Assembly (NCBI RefSeq): GCF_022601875.1
Contig: NZ_JAKVIP010000001.1
Coordinates: 186,001 to 250,000, forward strand
Direction of reading: 5' to 3'
Length of the DNA: 64,000 nucleotides
Origin: Chryseobacterium sp. SSA4.19
GTDB taxonomy: Bacteria > Bacteroidota > Bacteroidia > Flavobacteriales > Weeksellaceae
Positions 51,268 through 60,429 of the stretch are shown here, one piece after another (within the stretch, counting starts at the first letter, position 1; every line of letters begins with the position of its first letter). The notes below the pieces were generated by a model. That model did not search any database and was not told where the DNA came from. It saw only the letters and a list, made by a program, of their open reading frames with translations. Made by a program: the position numbers and the translations under genes.

Positions 51268-52566
51268 ATGAAAATTGACTTCATGTTACAAAGAATAAAA
51301 GCGGTTTTTTCCAATAAGCTTCTTTCGAATAGCGTTATTTATACCTTAATAAGCTTTATCAATAAAGGCTTTCCGTTTTTTTTGCTGCCTATTCTTACCC
51401 GAAGCCTGTCGACTCATGATTACGGAGAATATGCCTTGTTTAGAGCTACCACAAGTTTATTGCTTCCATTTATCGGCTTCAATCTTTCTGAGTATGTGAT
51501 GAAAAACTACTTTACCAAAGATGAATATCCTTTAAGTAAGAAAATCTCCATTAGCTTAATGGTAAATATTGTGGTTTGTATATTGGTTTTTTCTATATTT
51601 TCACTTATTAATGGTGATATGGTTTACGATTTTGTTCATATCCACAAAAAATATTTTTTAATTGCCACAGTTATTACACTTTGTACTTCTGTAAACAATA
51701 TCGAAAGAAATTTATTGAGAAGCGAAAATAATACAAAATTGTATTCGATCTTGGTGATCGGGCAGACTTTATCGTTTTTCATAGGAGTAATGGCCTTATT
51801 TTTCTTGCATAAAATAGAGCTTGATTTGTTGATTTACGTAGAACTATCTACATTTCTTTTGTTTGTTTTGGTAAGTATTGTTTTGCTGACCAAAAAATAC
51901 AGAGCCACCTTCTATTACGACAAAAAACTACTGAAGCTGGCATTTTTATTTTGTTTACCGCTGGTTACCAATAGCTTATTTGCTTATATTTTTTCATTAT
52001 CAGATCGGTTTATAATGGCCAACGAGCTAGATACCAAAAGTGTGGGTGTATATAATGCAACCGTTCAGTTGGTTTCAATTCTTCAAATACTGGCAGTTTC
52101 TTTTAATACCGCCTGGACGCCGTTTGTATACTCCAAATTAGAACAGAAAATAAACCCCACAAAGCTGAAAAAAGTACAGTTGGCAGCAGCCACCACATTC
52201 TTATTGGTATGTATTGTATTTTATATAGGTCTTTCTTATAGTTTCGAACTCATTGTTAGTAAAAAATATGCAGAGGGAATACCATTATTAAAATGGCTTA
52301 TTTTAGGGAATTTTTTTCAATTGTTGTACTGGCTCAATTCTACGATACTTATCTATCACAAGCAAAACTGGTATTTGGCTATTTTTTCATTTTCATCGAT
52401 GGTTCTAAGTTTAGGATTAAATTTATTGTTTTTACAGAAATACGGGATAGAGTTTGCCTCGATCGTATTTTTAATTTCGTGGATTGTAATCGCTTTAATG
52501 ACCTTCGTAAAATCTGAAATGATTTTAAAAAAACAAAACCTTCATAATAATTTTTCTGGCAGATGA
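51268..52566 (+). CDS. wzx: Wzx-type lipid-linked oligosaccharide flippase
   Basis: 432 residues with about twelve membrane helices. The start (NSVIYTLISFINKGFPFFLLPILTRSLSTHDYGEYALFRATTSLL) and the later SDRFIMANELDTKSVGVYNATVQLVSILQILAVSFNTAWTPFVYS segment are the standard Wzx/MviN-like polysaccharide transporter pattern. It would flip the undecaprenyl-linked repeat unit to the periplasm for the Wzy polymerase. It starts directly after the previous stop and overlaps the next gene by 4 bases. Confidence 0.92.
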   Translation: MKIDFMLQRIKAVFSNKLLSNSVIYTLISFINKGFPFFLLPILTRSLSTHDYGEYALFRATTSLLLPFIGFNLSEYVMKNYFTKDEYPLSKKISISLMVNIVVCILVFSIFSLINGDMVYDFVHIHKKYFLIATVITLCTSVNNIERNLLRSENNTKLYSILVIGQTLSFFIGVMALFFLHKIELDLLIYVELSTFLLFVLVSIVLLTKKYRATFYYDKKLLKLAFLFCLPLVTNSLFAYIFSLSDRFIMANELDTKSVGVYNATVQLVSILQILAVSFNTAWTPFVYSKLEQKINPTKLKKVQLAAATTFLLVCIVFYIGLSYSFELIVSKKYAEGIPLLKWLILGNFFQLLYWLNSTILIYHKQNWYLAIFSFSSMVLSLGLNLLFLQKYGIEFASIVFLISWIVIALMTFVKSEMILKKQNLHNNFSGR

Positions 52567-53687
52567 AAATATATTTCCCAATCGGTGCTTTTTACCCGTC
52601 ACAAATCGGAGGACCCTGCAATACTCTTTTTTGGCATACTTGTGCGTTGAAATCCCACGGTATTGATGCCAATATTACCACAACTTCTCTTGGCATAAAA
52701 GATGGAACGATAGAATATGATAAGGTCTTGGAAAAACAATGCGGATCGATATTTTACGGCTCGACTTTATCGATTTCTCAGGCAGTTGCAAAACAAATTT
52801 TTACAGGCATTCGATCTGCCGATGTGGTGCATCTTAATAGTTTGTTTAATGTACTTTCAATAATCAGTTTTTTTTATATCAAAAATTTTTCTCCAAAAAA
52901 GAAAATAATATGGTCGATAAGAGGAGAATTAAGCCCAAATGCTCTCAAATTTAGTCGAGCAAAAAAAAAGCCGCTTTTATTTTTATATAAAAAAATGACC
53001 AAAAATATCCTTTTTCATAGCACCTCTGAAAAAGAAACACAAGAAATAAAATCAGTTTTCGGAGATGTAAAAATTGTAGAAATTCCTAACTTTATCGAAC
53101 CGAGTAAAAGAAGAGAAGATACTATAAAAAAACAGTTTTTATATCTTGGGAGGATTCATAGGATCAAGGCAATACATAAAATGATTGAGGGCTTTTCGAA
53201 AAGCAAAAGATTTATGGACTCGGATTTTAAGCTTATTATTGTTGGAAAGCATGAAGAAAGGCATTCAGATTATTATCAAGAGCTATTGGAATTAATTAAA
53301 ACTGAAGGATTATATGATAAAATAGAGTGGAGAGGGCATTTGATTGGAGATGAAAAAGAAAAAGCCTATGCTGAATCTTATGCATTGATACTGCCTTCAG
53401 AAACTGAAAATTTTGGAAATGTAGTGGTCGAATCGCTTAATCAGGGAACTCCTGTATTGGCTTCTAAAGGGACTCCATGGTCGGTTTTGGAACAATATCA
53501 GTGCGGGTTTCATATCAGTAATACGCCTCAGGACATTGCTGACACTATTGATGTCATGATTGATCTGCCTCAAAATATATATGACAAGATGCGTGAAAAT
53601 GCCACACTTCTTGTAGATAAAGAATTTAATGTCAATACTCAAATAGATAAATGGATTAATATTTATAAAAATGAAAATTCAAAATAA
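52563..53687 (+). CDS. GT4-type glycosyltransferase
   Basis: 374 residues with the GT-B fold of family 1/4: N-terminal FPIGAFYPSQIGGPCNTLFWHTCALKSHG, central IWSIRGELSPNALKF, and the C-terminal donor-binding part FLYLGRIHRIKAIHKMIEGF with ALILPSETENFGNVVVESLNQGTPVLASKGTPW, including the ExxxxxxxE pattern. The donor cannot be named; one option is the uronic acid made by the enzyme at 38,629. It is the last gene of the low-GC block, and its end overlaps fnlA by 17 bases. Confidence 0.9.
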   Translation: MKIYFPIGAFYPSQIGGPCNTLFWHTCALKSHGIDANITTTSLGIKDGTIEYDKVLEKQCGSIFYGSTLSISQAVAKQIFTGIRSADVVHLNSLFNVLSIISFFYIKNFSPKKKIIWSIRGELSPNALKFSRAKKKPLLFLYKKMTKNILFHSTSEKETQEIKSVFGDVKIVEIPNFIEPSKRREDTIKKQFLYLGRIHRIKAIHKMIEGFSKSKRFMDSDFKLIIVGKHEERHSDYYQELLELIKTEGLYDKIEWRGHLIGDEKEKAYAESYALILPSETENFGNVVVESLNQGTPVLASKGTPWSVLEQYQCGFHISNTPQDIADTIDVMIDLPQNIYDKMRENATLLVDKEFNVNTQIDKWINIYKNENSK

Positions 53688-54705
53688 AACCCTTCTCATT
53701 ACCGGCGGAACAGGCTCGTTCGGAACTGCGGTTCTTAACCGTTTTTTACAAACTGATCATTTCAAGGAAATCCGTATTTTTTCCCGCGATGAAAAGAAGC
53801 AGGATGACATGAGAAATTTATATAAAAACGATAAGATCAAATATTATATCGGCGATGTAAGGGATTTTTCAAGTGTAGAACCTGCGACGAGAGGAGTAGA
53901 TTACATTTTCCATGCGGCGGCGTTAAAGCAGGTTCCTTCATGCGAGTTTTTCCCAATGCAGGCAGTTAAAACCAATGTGGAAGGAACACAGAATGTCATC
54001 CGTTCAGCGGCAGCCAATAAAGTACAGAAAGTAATTTGTTTATCAACGGATAAGGCAGCATATCCTATTAACGCTATGGGGATTTCCAAAGCAATGATGG
54101 AAAAAGTAGCGGTTGCAGAATCAAGAAGCCTTACAGAAACCGTAGTTTGTCTTACACGTTATGGCAATGTGATGGCTTCCAGAGGTTCTGTAATACCCTT
54201 ATTTTTAAATCAAATCCAGAAAGGCGAACCGATTACCATAACAGATCCGAATATGTCTCGTTTCTTTATGTCATTAGATGATGCGGTAGACTTGGTATTA
54301 TTCGCGTTCGAGAATGCGAATCCGGGCGATTTATTTGTAAACAAAGCTCCTGCAGGAAGCATTGGTGATCTGGCAAAAGCTTTAATTGAGCTTACCGGAA
54401 AAGAGGTTCCGGTAAAAGTAATCGGTACACGTCATGGCGAAAAATTATACGAAACACTTTGTACACGCGAAGAAATGGCAAAAGCTGAAGATATGGGAGA
54501 TTTTTATCGTGTACCGGCAGATAACCGTGACCTGAATTATGCACAGTATTTCTCTGAAGGTGAAGAAGAAATAGCACAGATTGAAGACTATCATTCACAT
54601 AATACCGAGCAGCAGGGTGTTGAAGGTCTGAAAAAATTGATTTCTACGCTGCCTCTTATTCGAAAAGAAGTTTTCGGTGAAAATGTAATGCAGTATCCTT
54701 ATTAA
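53671..54705 (+). CDS. fnlA: UDP-GlcNAc 4,6-dehydratase/epimerase FnlA (CapE)
   Basis: 344 residues. SDR start LLITGGTGSFGTAVLNRFL, ALKQVPSCEFFPMQAVKTNVEGTQNV, STDKAAYPINAMGISKAMMEK and VIGTRHGEKLYETL, the profile of CapE/FnlA enzymes that convert UDP-GlcNAc to the 4-keto-6-deoxy talo-configured sugar, the first step to UDP-L-FucNAc. It is followed by FnlB and FnlC with a WxcM-like gene between. Base composition returns to the level of the flanking chromosome (24 G+C of 60 at 54061-54120). Confidence 0.94.
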   Translation: MKIQNKTLLITGGTGSFGTAVLNRFLQTDHFKEIRIFSRDEKKQDDMRNLYKNDKIKYYIGDVRDFSSVEPATRGVDYIFHAAALKQVPSCEFFPMQAVKTNVEGTQNVIRSAAANKVQKVICLSTDKAAYPINAMGISKAMMEKVAVAESRSLTETVVCLTRYGNVMASRGSVIPLFLNQIQKGEPITITDPNMSRFFMSLDDAVDLVLFAFENANPGDLFVNKAPAGSIGDLAKALIELTGKEVPVKVIGTRHGEKLYETLCTREEMAKAEDMGDFYRVPADNRDLNYAQYFSEGEEEIAQIEDYHSHNTEQQGVEGLKKLISTLPLIRKEVFGENVMQYPY

Positions 54706-54732
54706 ATAAAAGTAAAAAATAAACTGAGATCA

Positions 54733-55137
54733 ATGCTGTTAGAAGGGAAAAAACACCAGGATAGCCGGGGAATAATTACCTATAATAATAATTTTGATGC
54801 ATCAGAGATCAAAAGAATCTATACCATAGAAAACAATTTTAAAAATCGGGTACGTGGCTGGCAGGGCCATAAGGTTGAACAGCGTTGGTTTGCCTGTATG
54901 AAAGGAAGTTTTGAAATTTCTGTTATTGAAGTAGATGATTTTGAAAATCCTTCCAAAGATCTTACAGTTAGAAAGTACATTTTAGCTGATGATGCTTTAA
55001 CCTATCTCCATATTCCTCCGGGATGTATCACCGCAATTGATGCTAGGCTGGAAGAAAGTAAATTATTGGTATTATCTGATCACCGTCTGAGGGAAGTAAA
55101 TGATGAATACAGATTCAGTTTAGATTATTTTAAATAA
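54733..55137 (+). CDS. WxcM-like sugar 3,4-ketoisomerase/epimerase cupin
   Basis: 134 residues, one cupin domain: KHQDSRGIITYNNNF, GWQGHKVEQRWFACMKGSFEIS with the conserved His and Arg, and LHIPPGCITAIDA. WxcM/FdtA-type cupins isomerise keto-deoxy nucleotide sugars. In Bacteroidota such a gene often sits between the CapE- and CapF-like genes, where it could assist L-FucNAc synthesis or act as an auxiliary epimerase. Its specific reaction is not proven here. Confidence 0.78.
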   Translation: MLLEGKKHQDSRGIITYNNNFDASEIKRIYTIENNFKNRVRGWQGHKVEQRWFACMKGSFEISVIEVDDFENPSKDLTVRKYILADDALTYLHIPPGCITAIDARLEESKLLVLSDHRLREVNDEYRFSLDYFK

Positions 55138-55193
55138 AAAACAGCAGTCTGATAGCTAACAAGTCATCAGCCAACTGTCAAAAGCATATAAGA

Positions 55194-56312
55194 ATGAAAA
55201 AAATCGGGATTACCGGTCAGAATGGTTTTGTCGGAAGACATTTGTACAACACTTTAAAGTTGTTTCCTGGAGAGTTTCAACAGGTTGATTTTAAAAAAGA
55301 GTATTTTGAAAATCAGGATATGTTAGACCTGTTTGTACAACAGTGTGACGTCATTATACACCTTGCAGCAATGAACCGTCATGAAAGCGAACAGGTTATC
55401 TTTGAAACCAATGTAGGTTTAGCACAACAGCTGGTGAACTCATTGAAAAGAACACATTCAAAAGCCCATGTTATGATTTCATCCTCCACTCAGGAAGAAA
55501 GAGATAATTTGTACGGGAGGTCCAAAAAAGAAGGAAGAGAAGCTTTGGCAAGATGGGCGGAAGAGAATGAGGGGAAAATAACAGGGCTTATCATTCCAAA
55601 TGTTTTCGGGGCTTTCGGAAAACCATTTTACAATTCATTTATTTCCACTTTCTGTTATCAGTTAACACATAGTGAAACTCCTACTATTGCCAATGACGGT
55701 GAGGTGAAATTGATTTATGTTCAGGAGTTGGTTGAAGTAATCATTAATGAAATAAGGGAAGGCAGGAGTAAACCTGAATTTCTTATTCAGCCGACAGCCA
55801 CTAAAAAGGTATCTGAGGTTTTAACATTGCTCAACGATTATAAAATAAAATATTTTGATGACGGAGAAATACCGGTTCTTAATGATTCGTTTGAACATAA
55901 TTTATTCAATACCTATCGTTCGTACATTGAATATAAAACTCATTATCCGGTAAAATTTAAACAGCATACAGATCAGCGTGGTGCTTTTGTGGAGGTAGTT
56001 CGTTTGGGAATTGGGGGGCAGTGTTCATTTTCAACAACCGTTCCCGGAATTACCAGAGGAAATCATTACCATACCAGGAAAATTGAAAGATTTGCCGTTA
56101 TTAAAGGAAAAGCATTGATTCAGTTAAGAAAGATCGATGCGGATGAAGTCCTGGACTTTTATCTGGATGGAAATGAGCCCGCCTATGTCGATATGCCTAT
56201 TTGGTATACTCATAATATTAAAAACATTGGTGAAGAGGAGCTATACACGATTTTCTGGATTAATGAAGCATTCAATCCTGAAAGTGCAGATACTTATTTT
56301 CTGGAAGTATAA
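55194..56312 (+). CDS. fnlB: FnlB/CapF-type UDP-6-deoxy-sugar reductase with cupin domain
   Basis: 372 residues. An SDR domain (GITGQNGFVGRHLYNTLKLF, VIIHLAAMNRH, SSSTQEERDNLYGRSKKEGREALARW with the YxxxK-type Tyr) is followed by a C-terminal cupin (FKQHTDQRGAFVEVVRLGIGGQCSFSTTVPGITRGNHYHTRKIERF; about residues 260-372). This two-domain build is specific to CapF/FnlB, which epimerises and reduces the 4-keto intermediate to UDP-6-deoxy-L-talNAc. It is directly followed by the inverted-repeat element with a four-helix-bundle gene. Confidence 0.94.
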   Translation: MKKIGITGQNGFVGRHLYNTLKLFPGEFQQVDFKKEYFENQDMLDLFVQQCDVIIHLAAMNRHESEQVIFETNVGLAQQLVNSLKRTHSKAHVMISSSTQEERDNLYGRSKKEGREALARWAEENEGKITGLIIPNVFGAFGKPFYNSFISTFCYQLTHSETPTIANDGEVKLIYVQELVEVIINEIREGRSKPEFLIQPTATKKVSEVLTLLNDYKIKYFDDGEIPVLNDSFEHNLFNTYRSYIEYKTHYPVKFKQHTDQRGAFVEVVRLGIGGQCSFSTTVPGITRGNHYHTRKIERFAVIKGKALIQLRKIDADEVLDFYLDGNEPAYVDMPIWYTHNIKNIGEEELYTIFWINEAFNPESADTYFLEV

Positions 56313-56313
56313 A

Positions 56314-56752
56314 TTAGTAACTAGTGATTGGTAAAATGTAATTTGAGATATGAAAACACATAAAGATTTAGATGCTTGGAAGTTTAGTGTTGATTTAGTT
56401 ACTTTAATTTATGAATTAACAAGAGATTTTCCTAAAGATGAAATCTTTGGTTTGACCAATCAGATAAGAAGAGCTTCAATATCGATACCGAGTAATATAG
56501 CAGAAGGTGCTGCAAGAAATTCTACAAAGGAATTTATACACTTCTTATATATTTCGCTAGGCAGTCAGCAGGAAATAGATACTCAGCTATTAATTGCTAA
56601 AAATCTGAAATATATATCGGAAGAAAAATATGCTGAGATTGTTTTAAAAATAGAAACAGTAGGAAAACTGTTAAATGGATTAATAAAATATTTAAAGTCA
56701 AAATGACAAATAATTCACAACTAATAACTAATCACCAATCACCAATTACTAA
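56314..56752. mobile_element. Four-helix-bundle gene flanked by inverted repeats
   Basis: TTAGTAACTAGTGATTGGT (56314-56332) and ACCAATCACCAATTACTAA (56734-56752) are inverted repeats with 16 of 19 bases matching. They enclose the four-helix-bundle gene (56350-56706) and sit exactly between fnlB (stop 56312) and the conserved core of fnlC (Met at 56763). No transposase is present. I read this as a small inserted unit, possibly mobilised in trans. Confidence 0.55.
56350..56706 (+). CDS. Four-helix-bundle protein (S23/IVS family)
   Basis: 118 residues with the family signature KDLDAWKFSVDLVTLIYELTRDFPKDEIFGLTNQIRRASISIPSNIAEGAARNSTKEFIHFLYISLGSQQEIDTQL shortened here to its key parts: LDAWK, LTNQIRRASISIPSNIAEG and FLYISLGSQQE. 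The family was first seen in 23S rRNA intervening sequences and is related to the Avd accessory proteins of retroelements. Here it is not in an rRNA gene. It sits inside inverted repeats between fnlB and fnlC, and its stop overlaps the apparent fnlC start (ATGA). Confidence 0.93.
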   Translation: MKTHKDLDAWKFSVDLVTLIYELTRDFPKDEIFGLTNQIRRASISIPSNIAEGAARNSTKEFIHFLYISLGSQQEIDTQLLIAKNLKYISEEKYAEIVLKIETVGKLLNGLIKYLKSK

Positions 56753-57884
56753 ACTAAAAGTAATGACGGTGGTAGGAACCCGTCCCGAAATCATAAGATT
56801 GTCGAGAGTATTAATGGCTTTGGACCGTTCTGAAGCAGTGGAACACATTATCGTACACACGGGCCAAAACTACGATTATGAACTCAATCAGATCTTTTTT
56901 GAAGACCTGGGACTTCGCAAGCCGGATTATTTCCTGGAAGCTGCCGGGAAGACAGCCACAGAAACGGTAGGAAATATTTTAATTAAAATAGATCCTTTAC
57001 TGGAAGAAGTAGATCCTGATGCATTTTTGGTTTTAGGAGATACCAATTCATGCTTATGTGCAATTCCTGCCAAGAAAAGACATATTCCTATTTTTCATAT
57101 GGAAGCAGGAAACCGATGCTTTGATCAGAGAGTTCCCGAAGAAACGAACCGTAAAATTGTAGATCATACGGCAGATATTAATTTAACCTATTCGGATATT
57201 GCCAGAGAATACCTTTTAAGAGAAGGGCTTCCTGCAGACAGGATTATTAAAACGGGTTCTCCGATGTTTGAAGTTTTACATCATTATCTGCCTCAGATTG
57301 AAGCTTCAAACGTGTTGGAAAAACTGAATCTTGAAGAAGGGAAATTTTTCGTAGTGTCTTCTCACCGTGAAGAAAATATCAATTCTGAAAAAAACTTCAG
57401 GGGCTTGATGGATTCTTTAAATGCAATTGCAGAAAAATACCAGTACCCGATTATCGTTTCTACACATCCGCGTACGAAAAATATGATCGATAAGATGAAG
57501 ATCGAAATGCGCCCTGAGATCCGGTTTTTAAAGCCACTTGGTTTCCATGATTATAATGCCCTGCAAAAACGTGCTTATGCGGTATTATCGGATTCAGGTA
57601 CAATTGGAGAAGAATCCTCAATCTTAAACTTCCGGGCATTAAATATCCGCCAGGCCCATGAAAGACCTGAAGCCATGGAGGAGGCCAGCGTAATGATGGT
57701 AGGCCTTTCTCCCGAAAGAATTTTACAGGGTCTCACGCAGGTTTTACATCAGACAGTGGGAAAAGAAAGAAACTTCAGACCGGTCGCTGATTATTCTATG
57801 CCGAATGTATCCGAAAAAGTAGTCCGTATCATCATTTCTTATACAGATTACATTAAAAGAACGGTTTGGTCAGAAGAAATTTAA
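56703..57884 (+). CDS. fnlC: FnlC/CapG-type UDP-sugar 2-epimerase
   Basis: 393 residues from the ATG at 56703, which overlaps the four-helix gene stop. The conserved domain begins at residue 21 (MTVVGTRPEIIRLSRVLMALD, ATG at 56763). The first ~16 residues (MTNNSQLITNHQSPIT) are encoded by the repeat arm and have no role in the family, so the native start may have been near 56763. Other marks are HTGQNYDYELNQIFFEDLG, LGDTNSCLCAIPAKK, HMEAGNRCFDQRVPEETNRKIVDH and SDSGTIGEESS. It finishes UDP-L-FucNAc by C2 epimerisation. Confidence 0.92.
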   Translation: MTNNSQLITNHQSPITKLKVMTVVGTRPEIIRLSRVLMALDRSEAVEHIIVHTGQNYDYELNQIFFEDLGLRKPDYFLEAAGKTATETVGNILIKIDPLLEEVDPDAFLVLGDTNSCLCAIPAKKRHIPIFHMEAGNRCFDQRVPEETNRKIVDHTADINLTYSDIAREYLLREGLPADRIIKTGSPMFEVLHHYLPQIEASNVLEKLNLEEGKFFVVSSHREENINSEKNFRGLMDSLNAIAEKYQYPIIVSTHPRTKNMIDKMKIEMRPEIRFLKPLGFHDYNALQKRAYAVLSDSGTIGEESSILNFRALNIRQAHERPEAMEEASVMMVGLSPERILQGLTQVLHQTVGKERNFRPVADYSMPNVSEKVVRIIISYTDYIKRTVWSEEI

Positions 57885-57889
57885 GAAAA

Positions 57890-59086
57890 ATGGAAATTAT
57901 TTTTTTGACTTTAGCCGAAGTGAACTCTGTTGAAGAGCGGGGAATTTATCAGGATCTGCTGCGGAAGTTCCGTGATGAAGGTCATGGAGTAACCATTGTA
58001 ACTCCGGTGGAAAGAAGAAGGGGGATTTCCACTAATTTCATTAAAAAAGAGGGGGTGTCCATTCTTCAGGTAAAGACCCTCAATATTCAGAAAACCAATG
58101 TTGTTGAGAAAGGAATCGGGACACTTGCTATAGAATATCAGTATCTTTCTGCCATCAAAAGATTTACTTCTCATAAAAAGTTTGATCTTATTTTATATTC
58201 GACACCACCCATTACTTTGGTAAAGGTAATTGAGTATCTGAAGAAAAGAGACCATGCAAAATCTTATCTTTTGCTGAAAGATATTTTTCCGCAGAATGCC
58301 GTGGATATGAATATGCTTAAGAAAGGCGGGATTTTACATAGACAGTTTGTAAAAAAGGAAAAGAAATTATATCATATTTCAGATACGATCGGATGTATGT
58401 CGCAGGCGAATGTTGATTTTGTATTGAAATACAACCCTGAAGTTGACCCCGGAAAAATAGAAATAAATCCCAATACAATAGAACCTGTGGTTTTTAGCTA
58501 TTCTGATGAAGAGAAAATAAGCATAAGAGAAAAATATCAGGTTCCAACTGATAAGAAAGTGCTTGTATACGGTGGAAATTTAGGGAAGCCTCAGGGTTTG
58601 GATTTTTTATTGGAAACGATTCATGCAACCCAAATTGAAAATGCCTTTTTTCTGATTGTGGGAAACGGAACGGAATTTCCAAGGATTCAAAACTGGTTCT
58701 CTCAGGAAAAACCTGTCAATGCAAAGCTTCTTCAGCGGCTGCCAAAAGAGGATTATGATCAGTTGCTTGCTGCCTGTGATGTGGGGTTGATATTTTTAGA
58801 TAAAAACTTTTTGATCCCCAATTTCCCATCCCGGCTATTATCATATCTGGAAATGAAAATGCCTGTAATTGTTGCAACGGATCCCAATACAGATATGGGT
58901 GATATTGTCGAAAATGCGCAGTGTGGATATAAAGTGATCGCAGGTGATCAGCCTGAGATGCAAACAAAACTTAAGAAGTTGCTTACCGAAGATAACCTGA
59001 ATGAATTAGGAAATAATGCAGAGAAGTTATTGCAAAAGGAATATTTAGTTGAAAAATCTTTTAATCTAATTATAGAAAAACTTTAA
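57890..59086 (+). CDS. wbuB: WbuB-like GT4 L-FucNAc transferase
   Basis: 398 residues from the ATG at 57890 (an in-frame codon at 57866 lies inside fnlC). Start MEIIFLTLAEVNSVEERGIYQDLLRKFRDEGHGVTIVTP shows a GT4 N-domain; the C-domain has VLVYGGNLGKPQGLDFLLETI and LIFLDKNFLIPNFPSRLLSYLEMKMPVIVATDPNTDMGDIV. It resembles WbuB, which adds L-FucNAc in E. coli O26, and lies right after fnlABC, which supply that donor. The acceptor is probably the lipid-linked first sugar loaded by the next gene. Confidence 0.88.
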   Translation: MEIIFLTLAEVNSVEERGIYQDLLRKFRDEGHGVTIVTPVERRRGISTNFIKKEGVSILQVKTLNIQKTNVVEKGIGTLAIEYQYLSAIKRFTSHKKFDLILYSTPPITLVKVIEYLKKRDHAKSYLLLKDIFPQNAVDMNMLKKGGILHRQFVKKEKKLYHISDTIGCMSQANVDFVLKYNPEVDPGKIEINPNTIEPVVFSYSDEEKISIREKYQVPTDKKVLVYGGNLGKPQGLDFLLETIHATQIENAFFLIVGNGTEFPRIQNWFSQEKPVNAKLLQRLPKEDYDQLLAACDVGLIFLDKNFLIPNFPSRLLSYLEMKMPVIVATDPNTDMGDIVENAQCGYKVIAGDQPEMQTKLKKLLTEDNLNELGNNAEKLLQKEYLVEKSFNLIIEKL

Positions 59087-59087
59087 A

Positions 59088-59702
59088 ATGTATAAAAATT
59101 TTATTAAGAGATGGATAGATTTTACCATTGCATTTTTAGGGTTATTAATTTTAAGTCCTATCTTCGTAATAGTAACCATTTGCTTATATTTTGCCAATGA
59201 TGGAAAACCTTTCTTTTTTCAGGCGCGACCGGGTTTAAATGAAAAAATCTTTAAAATCATCAAATTTAAAACAATGAATGATAAGAAAGATGCAAGCGGA
59301 AATCTATTATCTGATGCAGAAAGACTTACTCCTGTTGGAGCTTTTATACGTAAAACGTCATTGGATGAATTGCCACAGTTAATCAATGTCTTAAAAGGAG
59401 ATATGTCATTGATTGGTCCAAGGCCATTGCTTGAAAAATATTTGCCATACTATACGGAAAGAGAAAAATTAAGGCATTCATTAAGACCTGGTATTACTGG
59501 ATGGGCACAGCTGAAAGGGAGAAATACTTTAAAATGGGATGATCGTTTGTCTTATGATATTCAATATGTTCAAAACGTTTCTTTAAAATTTGATCTTAAA
59601 ATTATTTTCTCAACATTTAAAAAAGTTTTTAAATCAGAAGATATAGTTGTTGATCCAAGATCCATAATGAAAGATTTAGATGAAGAAAGAATGCACAATT
59701 AA
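59088..59702 (+). CDS. PglC-like initiating phosphoglycosyl transferase
   Basis: 204 residues, the small monotopic form. An N-terminal re-entrant hydrophobic helix (IDFTIAFLGLLILSPIFVIVTICLYF) precedes the catalytic part: FFFQARPGLNEKIFKIIKFKTM, the Asp-Glu dyad in SLDELPQLINVLKGDMSLIGPRPLL and LRPGITGWAQLKGRN. It transfers a sugar phosphate from a UDP-sugar to undecaprenyl phosphate. Short PglC-type enzymes prefer bacillosamine-like donors, which fits the dehydratase at 33,294 and the aminotransferase at 61,447. It overlaps the next gene by 23 bases. GC is low here. Confidence 0.93.
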   Translation: MYKNFIKRWIDFTIAFLGLLILSPIFVIVTICLYFANDGKPFFFQARPGLNEKIFKIIKFKTMNDKKDASGNLLSDAERLTPVGAFIRKTSLDELPQLINVLKGDMSLIGPRPLLEKYLPYYTEREKLRHSLRPGITGWAQLKGRNTLKWDDRLSYDIQYVQNVSLKFDLKIIFSTFKKVFKSEDIVVDPRSIMKDLDEERMHN

Positions 59703-60429
59703 AAAATTGCATGATGATTCCCAACTAGATAGTTTGGTCAGGATGCACAGAGAGATTTTTCTGAACACAGCGCTTCAGGATAAATTGATTTATTTTGATG
59801 AGAATTTCCGGGAATATTTTCGAAAAGTATTATTGTATGAAAATCAATACATTTTTGGAATTTTCTTTGATTGTGAAATTAATGGTTTTTTACATTTTAA
59901 GAAATATGAAAATTCTCTTTTCCTAAATAATATTTTCATAGATGAGAAGATTCGCGGAAAAGGCACTGGAACTTCTGTATTAAATAAAATTCTGCATCAG
60001 CCTTTTATTGGAGAAGAAGGTTTCGAATTTTTGGAACTTGATGTTTTAGAATCAAATCCTAACGCAAAAAGATGGTATGATAAATTAGGCCTCTTTGAAA
60101 TAAATAAAGATACTTGGTATCTTGTAAATCAAATTAGTATTAACAAGACGATTAACCCAAATTTTGAAATAGCTGTTGACGATAATAACTTTAATAGTGT
60201 ATTCTATAATAATAAAAAGGTCGCCACTATTATTAATGACTCTTACATTATTGCCCATGATAAAATAGCATTAAAATATACTGCTCAAAAAAATATACTA
60301 TACAAAGGCAGAGATTTGGTATCTTCTAAAGATGAATACATGCAATATTCAGAGATCGATTCCTCTATAAGAATGAAAGGAAAAATTTCACAAATCACAA
60401 ATACATTACAATGTTTAAATTTGAAATAA
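59680..60429 (+). CDS. GNAT-type acyltransferase with C-terminal extension
   Basis: 249 residues. A GNAT domain (about residues 1-150) includes the acetyl-CoA loop KIRGKGTGTSVLNKIL and LDVLESNPNAKRWYDKLGLFE. The following ~100 residues (NQISINKTINPNFEIAVDDNNFNSVFYNNKKVATIIND) match no family I know. It may acylate the amino group of the 4-amino sugar made by the aminotransferase at 61,447. It overlaps the genes on both sides (23 and 19 bases). Very low GC (13 of 60 at 59821-59880). Confidence 0.72.
   Translation: MKKECTIKKLHDDSQLDSLVRMHREIFLNTALQDKLIYFDENFREYFRKVLLYENQYIFGIFFDCEINGFLHFKKYENSLFLNNIFIDEKIRGKGTGTSVLNKILHQPFIGEEGFEFLELDVLESNPNAKRWYDKLGLFEINKDTWYLVNQISINKTINPNFEIAVDDNNFNSVFYNNKKVATIINDSYIIAHDKIALKYTAQKNILYKGRDLVSSKDEYMQYSEIDSSIRMKGKISQITNTLQCLNLK

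Noticed and set aside
56350..56706. Four-helix-bundle gene as part of a 23S rRNA intervening sequence
   Set aside because: No rRNA sequence flanks it; both neighbours are capsule genes.
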